Notes under the pieces: model-generated | Seen by the model: only the letters and a program-made list of their open reading frames with translations | What the model was told of the DNA's origin: nothing | Databases searched by the model: none | Shown here: positions 46,998-57,549 of the stretch, one piece after another | How positions within the stretch are numbered: position 1 is the first letter of the stretch | How the letters are laid out: each line of letters begins with the position of its first letter | Position numbers and translations under genes: made by a program | NCBI RefSeq assembly: GCF_037975245.1 | Contig: NC_092578.1 | Location: forward strand, 4,487,501-4,551,500 | From: Apostichopus japonicus | Taxonomy: Eukaryota; Echinodermata; Holothuroidea; Aspidochirotida; Stichopodidae | Direction of reading: 5' to 3' | DNA: 64,000 nt

Positions 46998-47040
46998 GAC
47001 CACATCCTCAGCAGCTCTGTCATTGTTCTTCTGTCGACAG

Positions 47041-47220
47041 GGGTCCACGATAGCCTGTCAGCGAGTCGTCTGCTGCCGCAAGAAAAGTATGAGATCCGAG
47101 GAGATTCTGTTAACGGGAGAAACCACTGTGGGCCCATGAGGTCCCGGTTATGGAAAGGTCCACCACTCCTGGGAGAGTACAACTTCTTCTGTCTGGAGCC
47201 CTACACAGGCTTATCCAAAG
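47041..47220 (+). CDS. BRCA1: BRCA1-like, BRCT linker exon (human exons 19-21 fused)
   Basis: 180 bp, residues 2666-2726. T|GG Trp, then VHDSLSASRLLPQEKYEIRG, DSVNGRNHCGPMRSRLWKG, PPLLGEYNFFCLEPYTGLSK. Human: [65 protein letters not shown].GP is shared. In human this region is three exons of 41, 84 and 55 bp (as remembered), exactly 180 in total, so two introns are absent here or were gained in the vertebrate line. Leu2723 sits where human has Met1775, a wall of the pocket for the +3 Phe. Acceptor CTGTCGACAG; donor G|GTAAAA. Confidence 0.96.
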
Positions 47221-50200
47221 GTAAAACTGTCATTTACTTATATTCCAACTTTAAGTTTCAATCTTCTTAGGGTGTAAAAAGTCTAATTGGATTTAACAGA
47301 ACGTTGTTTTGTAATGAGCTTTCTGTAGGAAAAGAGAAACAAACTCAGCCGTCATTATTGGCCTTTGTGATAGAAACAATACAACCCTACCAAACAGAAC
47401 AAAAACGAATAGTCTAAATCCATTTGGAGAAAATTCATCATGGTTTTAATGTTAAGATAGGAGACTATTTTAAAGCAAGTCTAAAATACAAAATCATTTA
47501 TCAATATGAGATCACTGAACTTCTTGTGCTTGACTTTTTTTTAAATTGTTTTCTTATTTTCTGCATCGTTTCATTGTTTTACAAATTCTGATTGGCAAAA
47601 TATTATCCAATGTTGGTAGTGTTTTTACTTAAACCACTCTTATGTTTCACTTTGGAAATATGTATTAAAAAAAAAAAAAAGGTAAAATGGTTTCACCTTC
47701 TATGCCATCACAGACTGACAAAATGGCATGCCCCCACTCCCCCCCACCCCCAGCCAATTATGTTAAGCAATCTACTTTGAGCCACCCCCAAAAATTCTTT
47801 TAATGGGCTTTTAGTTTGCTTCTCCATTACAGCAACTTGAGAGTAAATAAAGTCATGTCTAGACATGAATAAATGTTAATAGTGAAACTTAGTCCAACCG
47901 TCCTGTAAGATACACTCAGATGTTACAGACAACTTGTGCTTCCTCCTTAAATCAAGTCAAGCACCTCTTTGAACCTTATAGGGATACTCTGATGGCAAAC
48001 ATTGTTTCAAGTTATATTAAAGAGTCTAAACAAAGAACAACAATATGCAATGCCACTATCTGAAAACACCTGTTCAGTGTTTGCTGTTTTCAGAATTCCA
48101 TCAAAATTGCAGACTTTTTGTAAAAAAAATCATCTTTTCCTCTGTGGATAAATGATTGCAATATTATAAAGCAGCTAAAACTGCCAAGTTTTGTTTCATT
48201 CATTCTGCTGTTGCCAGATTCAATTATAGACTATTACGAAATTTATTACAAACTTTATATCTTAATGATACGGAATGCTATGAGGACGTGGTTTTTTAGC
48301 CGGAAGGTGCTGAAAATTTCCAGCCAATTGTGTTAAGCAATCTACTTTAACCATCCCAAAAAATTACTTTGATTGGCGCCAATAGGTGTTGTACGAAATA
48401 TTTCAGGACATCTCTCTTTCTGGGAGAAATAGTTGGTTTCATTCCCACAACCCTCATTCATGCTTCTTCAACCCTGGTGATTCTCGTGAAGGCCTCTTCT
48501 GTATCGTTCACAGAAAGTGAATATGATTCCATTGAGTTAGCTAGGAATGCAGATAATATTGCAGTTTCATCCAAGCCTGGAAGAACAACAAACATATCAA
48601 ATCTCATGAATGTGTTATCAAATTACGCGGCAAAAGAAAATCACATTTCAGACTCGTCAGAGTGATGTATTTCATACAGTTTGTGTCACATGGAGAGTGA
48701 ATCCCCCAACTGGCGGTGCTTAAAGAATGTAACATTCAACTTAATGTTTTCCGGGGGCAAGAAGCATCTTACCTAGTGTATTGAAACCAAGGTCTCGCAG
48801 TAGTGTTAAAAAATAAAGCCAAATTTCCACAATGTCAGACAAAGAGTGTTTAGATACATATATATATATATATATATATATCCTATCAGTTGAAGTGGCT
48901 GTTACTTAAAACCCTTCGACCAAAACTTTTAGAAAATCCATAGGCCCATTAAAACCAAACTATCACTGAAGATTTTGTCTAGTTAGTTTCAGGAGGACCC
49001 AATCCAGGAAATGGAGAGTTGTACAATGACTTCCTTTTATCTGTAAAGAAAACAATCAAAGTTTCAAAATGTCTTCTTGGTTTCCCCCCCGTTAGGTATC
49101 GAATGAGTTTACTGGGAAGTATGAAATGATAAAACCAATAGGTAACTCGGTGACTTAATTAGTTATGGGCAGGAATTAGAGACTAAATCAACAACAAAGG
49201 ATTGGATTTTGTCCAATGTTATCCTGTTCAAAATATCGGAGACGAACGTGTCGGTAGTTTCTAAGTAGACAGTTCAAGCAAGGCTAATCTAAGAAAAAAA
49301 TGACCCTGGCAGTTTCTCTGAGAAATGAATTATAGTTTGTAAACAAGGTAGTTTCAGAAGGTACAATATCGAAACTGCTGATTCGGTGTTTTCAATAGAA
49401 CGGAGGATAGTTTGTGTTGGTGTGACTATCAAACTAGAAGAGCAACTAGAAGCAACTCCGCAGCATGATCTGACGTGGAGATATATCAGTTTGAAACGTT
49501 TAATTGTTAAAATAATACAAAACTGTTAGCAAACTACTATAAATCCATTAAAGAGCATGTGTAAGAGAATGTGGGAAATATAGAGGGCCTGATGTTTCGA
49601 TCCTAATTGTTATTAGAAATATGCAATGGTTTGTGATATTACATAGCCCTCCCCCCCCCACCCTTCTTCTTCTTTACATTCAACTTATGTATGCGCTGAG
49701 GACCACACCTCTATTGAAATTATTATTTAAATTGTTAGGCAGTTACTTGATCATACTTCTAAAATGGGATATTGTCCATTCCAACACCGTTGATTTATTT
49801 TCCAAGCTTTTATGATCATTTCAACAAAAGGAGTTGTTGATGTTGACAACATATGCTGTGAAAGATGATATAAATAAAATGACTGTTTACACAAAGGTAG
49901 CCAGCTACAAGACAACATTCTGGAAGTTTTTTACAAATCCTACTTACATCAGTTTTACTTAAAAAAAAAAATTTGGTTGCTTCTTTTAGTTCATAAGACC
50001 TAACAAATGACTTCACAGCAAAAAGCATATTTATTTTTATATGCCCCGAAAAGTTGGATAGCACAAAATATTATATTAAACTAAATTTAGTTGATGATTT
50101 CAATTCTCTTCCATGTCACGTTTATATTTTCTTAATCGAAACATCCCTTGCACTGCAACTTAAAGGTATGCTGTATTGGCCCCAAATATGCTATATATTC

Positions 50201-50478
50201 AAATATGGTCACCTTTGGTCAAAATTCTTAAACTGTTTTTTTACAACCTTCGAAGAATTATTCCTCACTGGGACATTCAGTCATCTTGTGTGTTCCTTCA
50301 AAATGTCTGAGAACAATTTGGAGAGTACAGACCTCCAGGAAAGTACTTTTTGAAAACTTCTAGCAATTATAGCATGTTATAATTTGTGGCCTATACACAG
50401 ACTACCTTTAAAACCTTCATCAGTTATCCAAATGTTTTTTTTTCCTTCATATTTTATTGTGTTCCTTATCATAAATAG
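47221..50478 (+). other. BRCA1-like intron within BRCT 2
   Basis: 3,258 bases. Includes a TA microsatellite at about 48,858-48,882 and a C run near 49,651-49,659. A 98-codon open frame at 48,369-48,665 has no recognisable family. No gene or clear element found. Confidence 0.75.
48856..48882. repeat. TA dinucleotide microsatellite
   Basis: Uninterrupted TA repeat of about 13 units within a BRCA1-like intron. Confidence 0.9.
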
Positions 50479-50616
50479 ATCAACTGGAAGGATTATTGAT
50501 GAGCAGTGGGGGTAGCGTGTATTCTCATCTATCAGAACTCCCTCGTGATGGGAATGAAAAGGAAAGCCTTATTATTGCTCAGTCAGGGGCACAGGAGACA
50601 GACGATGATTATAATG
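50479..50616 (+). CDS. BRCA1: BRCA1-like, BRCT 2 first exon (human exons 22-23 fused)
   Basis: 138 bp, residues 2726-2772. DQLEGLLMSSGGSVYSHLSE, then LPRDGNEKESLIIAQSGAQ and ETDDDYN. Human: [20 protein letters not shown] and [23 protein letters not shown]. DQLE and the Gly-(G/A)-Ser-Val turn are shared. Human splits this into exons of 74 and 61 bp (135 bp together), so another vertebrate intron is absent. Acceptor ATAAATAG is weak in pyrimidines, but phase and homology fix it. Donor G|GTAAGA. Confidence 0.94.
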
Positions 50617-51283
50617 GTAAGACAGATGTTTTATTTAAAACTTGACGTACTACAAGTGTGTACTTTTGTTGTGCTGTGTTATATGGTTCCCACAGTCTGG
50701 AAAAAGTAGGGAAAAGGGGGGAAATGCTTTTCCACATCTCGAAAATTCATGAATTTTGAGATTAGGTCTGGAAAATGTTGGGCGAAAAAAAATCCTAATT
50801 TTGAGCACTTTTTGTTATTGATACATTTTCTACTACTTATAAAAAGTTTCTTTTTCAGCGGGGGAAAAAAAACACATTTTGTCAATTTTGTAGATTTCCA
50901 AGACAGCCCTTCATGCAATTTGAGCGAAGGCCTTGCATTGAGGATCCTTGTTACTTTGTAGGCTAAATAGCAACCCATGAAAGCATTTGTTCGGTCGCAA
51001 AGTCTGTTATTTAATTTTTTTGACCGTTTGGGAACCATGTTGTTTAATACTGTTTTATTGGTAATTGGTGGAGCAGATTTAAAATTCTCCAGGTCCAAGC
51101 TGTCAAATGGTTTATTATGCTTCCCCTTGCTCTTAATCAGCTTTTTTTCTTTTTCGGGTAGTCTCCAGGGTGTCATAGACATTAATCAGTATCTGCATGT
51201 TGGATGTCCTGATTAGCCATCATCATTTTGTGTTGAACTTATAAACATGAACCTGGCAATGTATGTTTCTCTTTAATCTTCAG
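50617..51283 (+). other. BRCA1-like last intron, possible dispersed repeat
   Basis: 667 bases. From about 50,690 it reads GTTCCCACAGTCTGG, GGAAAAAGTAGGGAAAA and later ATGAATTTTGAGATTAGG and TCTGGAAAATG, wording that recalls a widely dispersed animal repeat with alternating TGGAAA and GTCTGGAAAA phrases. This is recollection, not a match I can verify. The 167-codon minus-strand open frame here is not recognisable. Confidence 0.4.
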
Positions 51284-51438
51284 CACTCTATCAAAAATAC
51301 CAAATCAAAATTATCTCTCGCGAGTGGGTTTTGGACAGCATCGCCATATTCACCGCCCAGCCAATCGCAACCTACCTCTTGTGTGACGTCGCCGAGGACG
51401 ATAATCTTGACGAACTGGAGAGCGACGATGAATTTTGA
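51284..51438 (+). CDS. BRCA1: BRCA1-like, last coding exon (BRCT 2 end, acidic tail, stop)
   Basis: 155 bp including the TGA at 51,436-51,438, residues 2772-2822. ALYQKYQIKIISREWVLDS, then IAIFTAQPIATYLLCDV and a tail EDDNLDELESDDEF. Human: [21 protein letters not shown], then VALYQCQELDTYLIPQ and IPHSHY. REWVLDS is identical, including Leu2788 (human Leu1839, +3 Phe pocket), and TYL is shared. The acidic tail is longer and quite unlike the human end. Acceptor TTTAATCTTCAG. Confidence 0.97.
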
Positions 51439-54400
51439 GAGCAGCAGCAGAGATATATTTAAACTGGGGAGAGGGGAAGGGGGCTTTATTGGTTACACTT
51501 CTGCCATACAAGTTAAGCCACAGAAGAGACCAAATTAATAGAAGAAAAAGAACAGAGAAGAGAATACCAGTGGTATTCAGTTTTCATAAGATTTATTTTT
51601 TTAGCAACTTTTTTCCAATATTTGCATAAATTTGGAATTATTTTACACATTTTATGTACAAATTTTCAAAAGCAAGCGGTGGGGCACTTTTTAATTAATC
51701 TAGACATCAATACACATAGAACTAGACTTTTAAAAAGTATGCCTCTCCCACTACCCATGTAACTCTTAAAACTAGAAACAGAACCACACTTAAGATTGTA
51801 TTTAAACATGAATTTTCAACACAACAAAAAATGCTTGTGGATTTGTAGTATCAATTGTTCCTAAACTCATATAAAAAAATTCCTGAACATCAATTTATTA
51901 CACAAAAGTGGCAAAAAAAGGCCATTAAAAACTCACACATGTACTGTTTTGACTGGATGTCGACAAACCTCTTAACTTGATCGCTCAATTTGCATTAAAA
52001 TTGAGTATATCTAGAGGGGCGTTAGGAAGGGTACAGAAAGTTTGGATTTAACAGTGAAAGAAATCTTATCTAAGTTGGCTCACGTTGTTATTCATTACTA
52101 TTCAAAGATTGAACAAAAAGACTTAAGACAATTAATTTCATTAAAATAATTTCCCCCAAAAAAAGTATCTACAGACTGCCTACCAACTGTACCAAAAGGG
52201 ACATTTGTTATATTGTTAACTTCATTTACAATGAAAATGTTGTAGAAACGTTTTTGTAAGTTTGCTTGAAATGGAAACAGGTCTGAATCAGAATTACCCT
52301 TACACATACTAGAAAGACCCAAGGACAACTATTTTCCAAGGCATCAAATTTGTCTGCTAGTACGAGAACACTTTTTCCTCGCTGATTTTTAATTGTTTAA
52401 TTTTTTGACCCTCCTAAATAAATATCTGACTAACTTCAATACAGAGCTACTAGATGTGTTCTAATAAAATAGTTACATAATCATATTCTATCAAATTCAT
52501 TCATGTAACTGGTAACATTGAAAATGACAGTCAACCACTTCATAACAAACATGCCATAATAAGATTTTTAAACAAGATGTAGTCGTACCAGTTCGTAACA
52601 AAGAAGCTTAGCCTCTATCTCTCAAGACGGCTTAATACCTTACCAACATCAAGAGATGTTTGTAAGCCTAGATTCATAATAGCCCCCCCCCCCCATTTAA
52701 TTAAGTCACAGATTTGAAAACTTGTTTGCATGAAAACGACTACATTTGAGACATTTTGGTATGTCATACTATCAAATTGTGTCGCGTCGACTAAAATTTC
52801 AAAATGTTTGCTCGTCTGACAAAGAAGTAATGACAACCTCCAATGTCATTTGTAAACTTATGATCTTATGTGCAGTGGAGGGAAAAAAATTGCACGAGTC
52901 ATTAGAAATTGCAAATTAGACCCTGGATCCTCATTTTAAGTGTTGATATTTGTTTTGTTATCGTCAAGACTTTTGTAAAAAATACTGTCAGCCACTTTTT
53001 CGGCAATTTCTTCTTAAACCTTTTGGGTGGGGGGCAAAGGATTGACAAAAAATGTTTCCATTAAAACAGGGAAAAGAGGGGTTTTAATTGGCAACATTTC
53101 TTGTAATATCATTCTTGCGTTACTTGTAAGATGATGCATAGTTGAAATTGTTTAAGCCTATGTTGTAGGTTTGAGCCTTGCATCATTACCGGTAACGGTA
53201 AAATGTTAAAGCATTCATCACGACAGATGAGCTATTAAGGTAATTAAATCTTCTGTACCCTAAACCACTGAGGCCCAAGACAGTTTACTTGCTGTCGTTA
53301 ATGTACCGTGGCATTCTGGTTATTCCTGTCTGGGTTTTAAGTGATGTTTATTTTGGATACGGTGCTCGGCATCTCATAACACGAACGGTTTTTATTACCG
53401 GAATTCGTGAATTGAGGGTTACCAGAAGGGGTTGAGAATCATTCTTTTGGATCTCTGAAATAATAAATGTTACTTTATATGTAAACACCATCTGCTTAAG
53501 TAGGCTTGAGGTCATATTTTGCATTGCTATTGTGAACTTGCAAAATTTAATATACCAACATTGAACCATTTAGTGAAAAAAATATACATCTGTGCATTTT
53601 CTGTAGAAATTGCTCATTTTGAAATTGCTCATTTTGCATAATATGTAAAAACCAGATAATTTTTTTTAGTAATAATTATCTTCTTCTCTCCTAATTTGTT
53701 AAACAAATTATTCCATAGTAGATTTCTTTGAAACAAAGAAGCCATTTTTGAAAAGTTTAGACTGAATATGATTTAACATTTTATAATCCAGTATGACATC
53801 ATCAGAGGAAGTGAATACAAAATAAATATGATGGCAACAAATCCCAAAACCTTTGCTGTCATTCCTTTTCACGGTCCGATAATTTTTTTTTCTTTGTAAC
53901 AGGAGGGTAGTTTGGGCATGGGGGGATACAATGTGATATATTCCATTGTTTGTCAGTTATTTCAACCTCCTTTTCTACAATCATGAATATATTCCTCTGT
54001 TGTATTGTTGTAATGATATGCAATTGTTTAAATGTATATGCAAATAAATTCCATTTATATGACTTTGATAGATCGTCATGGTATTCTCTTGAGTTTCTCC
54101 CGTGCATCAATATTTAATCAAGATACAGGATTTTTGACTTGACACATAAAAGCATATAGGACATTGGCAGTTTCAAATAATATTAAAGTTTAAGGCAAGA
54201 CACTGCAGGACACTACATTGTAAAGTCAATGTTGGGGAACTTAAAATTTGAAATTGGATTCTCTTTACAATTTCTCACAGAGTAAACCACTTCTTTAAAA
54301 AAAATTGAATTAAAGAAAATTCCACCAAATGTTGACTGCTACATTAATTTTTACAATAATGCTTAAAATGTGCCATGTCATTAGGAACCCTGAAATCCTG

Positions 54401-57264
54401 CTTTTTAATGAAATTGTCAATGCTACTATAACTAAACACTGTTACTTTTGTTCAGCCCATGCATAGCCTCTGAAATGCATAGATTCAAATGTTCCCCATT
54501 CTTAAATTAGACCTTTCCTTTTATTGCTAAGAAAGTACCTCTTTTCAATGTTTGTAATTACGAGGTATCCTTTAGTTATTAAAGGATGCCCTTCTGGTGA
54601 AACATTAACAATATTGTCTGTGGGACTGATTCTAGTCCATTTGGCCCTCCCTCCCCCAGATTAAGCCTACTTTCTTCTCACCTGTGAGCACTATGCACAA
54701 ATCTGTGAATGTGATCATTCTCCTTCCCCACTGGGGAACTCTTTACTGACATAGATTCTCCTTACTCTGAATTTACCAGTTTAAGATCACTGTTAATCAG
54801 ATACAAAGTTACCTGTGATGATAATTTACATTGGAGTTTCTGAGGATTCTTTTAATACAACTTCAGATTCCAGAGCACAAACCGAAAAGGCCACCCAGCT
54901 AACTCAATGTTATGGCAAGTATAGGTCTGCCACCCACCATTCATGGCACTTTCTTTCCAAAAAAAGTTGCTACAATATTTCTTTGTAGATGCATTGACAA
55001 ACTGCCATTATTTCTGCAACTTTCACTGCCTAGCCCCCCCCCCTTCCCCACCTACACACACCATAGAATATAGCATGTTCATATTTCATCAAAAAATTCT
55101 CCACCTTCTCTAGTCATGCCACAACACATTTAATCCTCAATGTCTCCCAGCGGTTTCCCCGAACAGTACTGATAACCTTTACAATGTGTTGGTTTTATGA
55201 AACATTACGTCATCTACTTTTGAGAAAGTAATACAATGGCAGGATCTGATATGTTGTCAAATGTCAACCAATATAGCACCTGCTAACTTGAACTTCATCT
55301 GTCTTGCCTAACTACAGTGTTCCACTTAATAACTACCTCATGACCTTTTTATATTATTATCATTAATGATATTATATACCACTGTAAAATCATTTAGTTC
55401 CTGAATTCTAGGTACTGGTCTACCGCAACAACGACAGAACCATATTCTGTATTATTTTATGAAGCCTCTAGACATGAAAATGATCACTTCCACCTAAACA
55501 GACCGGAAATGAGAGGGAGAGCAAAGACGGTATTAAAATGATATCCAATCTGATCTGAAATGTGCGGACAATTTAAGAAGACTATTATTAGCATTATTTC
55601 AACCATGAAGGATTATAACATTTGATCGAGCGTGGCGAACAGAATCCACGGAAAACTTCTAGGTAGCCTATCCTTATTCTGCCATGTACTAACTTGCCCA
55701 AGTATTCTGTGAAAATGCTTGCTTTTGCAGCAGCATCGTAGTCAGGGGTTACTGGAATGCAGCAACGGGTTTTTATTCCCGTCGTTAATTGTAGACAAAG
55801 TTCATCAACACATCTTAGATTTACCAATCTTAATCAGGACTCGCTACACTACATGACTATTAGTGTTTACTCTAGCAGGCCTTGTGTATCAATTCAATTG
55901 AACACTGAGAAAGGTTGCAGAGGTACTGGTACATTCCCACTTTCATTACTACAGCCAAGGGGTGGTATCCACTCTCGTACAAACCCACCCCCCACCCCAT
56001 CCCCCTTTTCACCCTGTCCCTACGACTCTTGATACATACATAACGTTAAGAAGACATACAGCCCCAGCATAGTTGCTACCAGATGGTCAAAATGTCTAAA
56101 TGATACTAAAAGTAACCATCTGTTTTTCAAGTAACGTTATGTCGCCCCCTCGCAGACTATAACCTCATTCCAAGATCCCACTACGAAAGGGGAACGAGTT
56201 GCATTGTGCGTTTTTATTTTCGAGTACTGATCGAAAAAGTCGAAACTCAAATTTAAGGGTCTATTATACAGAAAGACAGCACAAAGTACTCAATACCAAC
56301 TAGATTCCTCTCTTAGTTGGAGCCTCGGTAAATTCCATTTGCTCAACACGACAACGCGACGATACTCTACTACTCACTACTGTACACAACAAGAATGTGA
56401 AGATAACCTTTACCATAGATATAGAGATAATCGCTTATTTCATTAACAACCCTTTACCCCTTTCCCCACAGAATTTAAAAAAAAAAATTGACTAAGAATT
56501 GTTTAATTATAGTGCCAAGGTCACCTTATGTTTAAAAAGGTCAGTGTCAATTTAGTATCAGTGTTAATACTGATTCTAATGTTACTTATCAAAAAAAGTT
56601 AAGACCATACAAAGTCATTCCTCGATCTTTTCATTTTGGAAAACAAGCTATCAAACCTCCCCCCCCCCCCCCCCCGGAATATTACACAAAGTTTGCACGA
56701 GAATTAAGCACCGTCACTACAAAATGTTTCGAAATAACGTAACTTACGTAAAGAAACCAAAATTAACATTAACTGATATTGACACATAATTGTGGCAAGT
56801 TGGCAATTGTGCTTCATTACACTTTCACAAGGCAATATGAATACTGGGTTGTAATAATGTTGTGTACGAGTCTAATGTCTTGTGACAGGTTTATAGTATA
56901 ACATTGTAATAAAGTTATTCGACATCACCATAGCACGTGAAGAGATTTACGTTTGTGAAAACGACCAATCAAATCACTAAAACATAACATTGATGAAGCT
57001 ACAACGGTTTACACTGCTTACCCCTAAGCAGTTTACTCCAGACAGAATCACCAAACTCTAATTCTCATTTTAAAAGAAGTGAAAATCCTGATAGGCATAA
57101 ACTTACTTGGAAAGCTTACAATGTAGTAATATTTATACCTAAGCCATAATTCGGGAGTGAGGCAAGGGATGTTTAGATCGAGCTACGACTATATCACTGA
57201 AAAGGGCCGACAAAAAAGTTTATACTGTAAGACCTTTTTTTTTGACATTCATAGCACTCAGTAA
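51439..57264. other. Intergenic stretch between the BRCA1-like and Rho-like genes
   Basis: The two genes converge here (tail to tail). The first part should be BRCA1 3' untranslated sequence and the last part that of the Rho-like gene. C runs near 52,682-52,694, 55,034-55,043 and 56,659-56,675 (17 C). No further exon, RNA gene or element was recognised; open frames are short and low complexity. Confidence 0.6.
52417..52468 (+). terminator. Candidate poly(A) signals of the BRCA1-like gene
   Basis: AATAAA at 52,417-52,422 and at 52,463-52,468, about 1 kb after the stop codon, are the closest paired canonical signals I noticed. The choice is arbitrary without transcript data; others occur further on near 53,460 and 53,815. 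Confidence 0.3.
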
Positions 57265-57549
57265 TCACATTATTGCACATTTTTTGTCCTCGTCTTCCTC
57301 GACCGTGGAAGCCCTGACCCTCAAGGAACCGTTGACTGACTGCGATCTCCTCATCCGGGTCTGTAAGGACGTCGATATACTTTTTCTTCGCACGGTCGAC
57401 GATAAATCCACGTAGGACTTCTGTAAGTTGAGCTTGCCGATGGCTGCTAACCCTGCCATTTCAAAGACTTCCCTCACGCCGGGGGAGTTAATCTTGGCTG
57501 AACATTCGACGTACGCTTGAGCTGACATTTGAGATGCTGCCATGGTACC
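57265..57549 (-). CDS. Rho/Rnd-like GTPase, last exon (G5 motif, tail, CAAX)
   Basis: 285 bp on the minus strand including the TGA (57,265-57,267), 94 residues. It begins GTMAASQMSAQAYVECSAK, then INSPGVREVFEMAGLAAIGK, matching the Rho-family end (human Rnd3: ANMAKQIGAATYIECSAL ... VRDIFHVATLA). YVECSAK is the G5 nucleotide-binding motif. A basic, Ser-rich tail follows (VRRKSIST, RMRRSQSVNGSLRVRAST), then acidic EEDEDKK and CAIM. CAIM ends in Met, predicting farnesylation as for Rnd proteins (CTVM, CSIM), which act at membranes and antagonise RhoA. Tail phosphorylation sites as in Rnd3 are possible. Acceptor on the minus strand ATCTGCAG. Confidence 0.85.
   Translation of the reverse strand, partial: GTMAASQMSAQAYVECSAKINSPGVREVFEMAGLAAIGKLNLQKSYVDLSSTVRRKSISTSLQTRMRRSQSVNGSLRVRASTVEEDEDKKCAIM

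Larger units (their letters stand above)
45802..47040 (+). other. BRCA1-like intron between BRCT 1 and the linker
   Basis: 1,239 bases, more than half of it a LINE 3' fragment (about 45,910-46,560). A four-copy 17-bp array (46,930-46,997) ends 43 bases before the next exon. Both are listed separately. Confidence 0.85.
20815..51438 (+). other. BRCA1: BRCA1-like gene span (from the ATG-bearing exon to the stop codon)
   Basis: RING-BRCT E3 ubiquitin ligase of homologous-recombination repair; it should work with BARD1 in the nucleus. Fifteen coding exons join in frame: 8,469 coding bases including the stop, giving 2,822 residues, about 960 more than human BRCA1. All introns are GT-AG. Several exon lengths equal the human ones as I remember them: 54, 89, 88 and 78 bp. 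The 180-bp exon at 47,041 equals human exons 19-21 together (41+84+55). Domain order: RING 21-62, disordered charged middle, coiled coil from 2105, BRCT pair about 2600-2800. The extra length lies in three giant exons. The only unresolved point is a possible cassette exon at 26,343-26,513. Confidence 0.95.

Noticed and set aside
48369-48665. 98-codon open frame inside a BRCA1-like intron
   Set aside because: Looks mildly protein-like at its end, but no family resemblance and no good acceptor in phase with neighbouring exons; splicing it in is not needed.
50679-51182. 167-codon minus-strand open frame in the last BRCA1-like intron
   Set aside because: No recognisable domain; lies in what looks like dispersed-repeat DNA.
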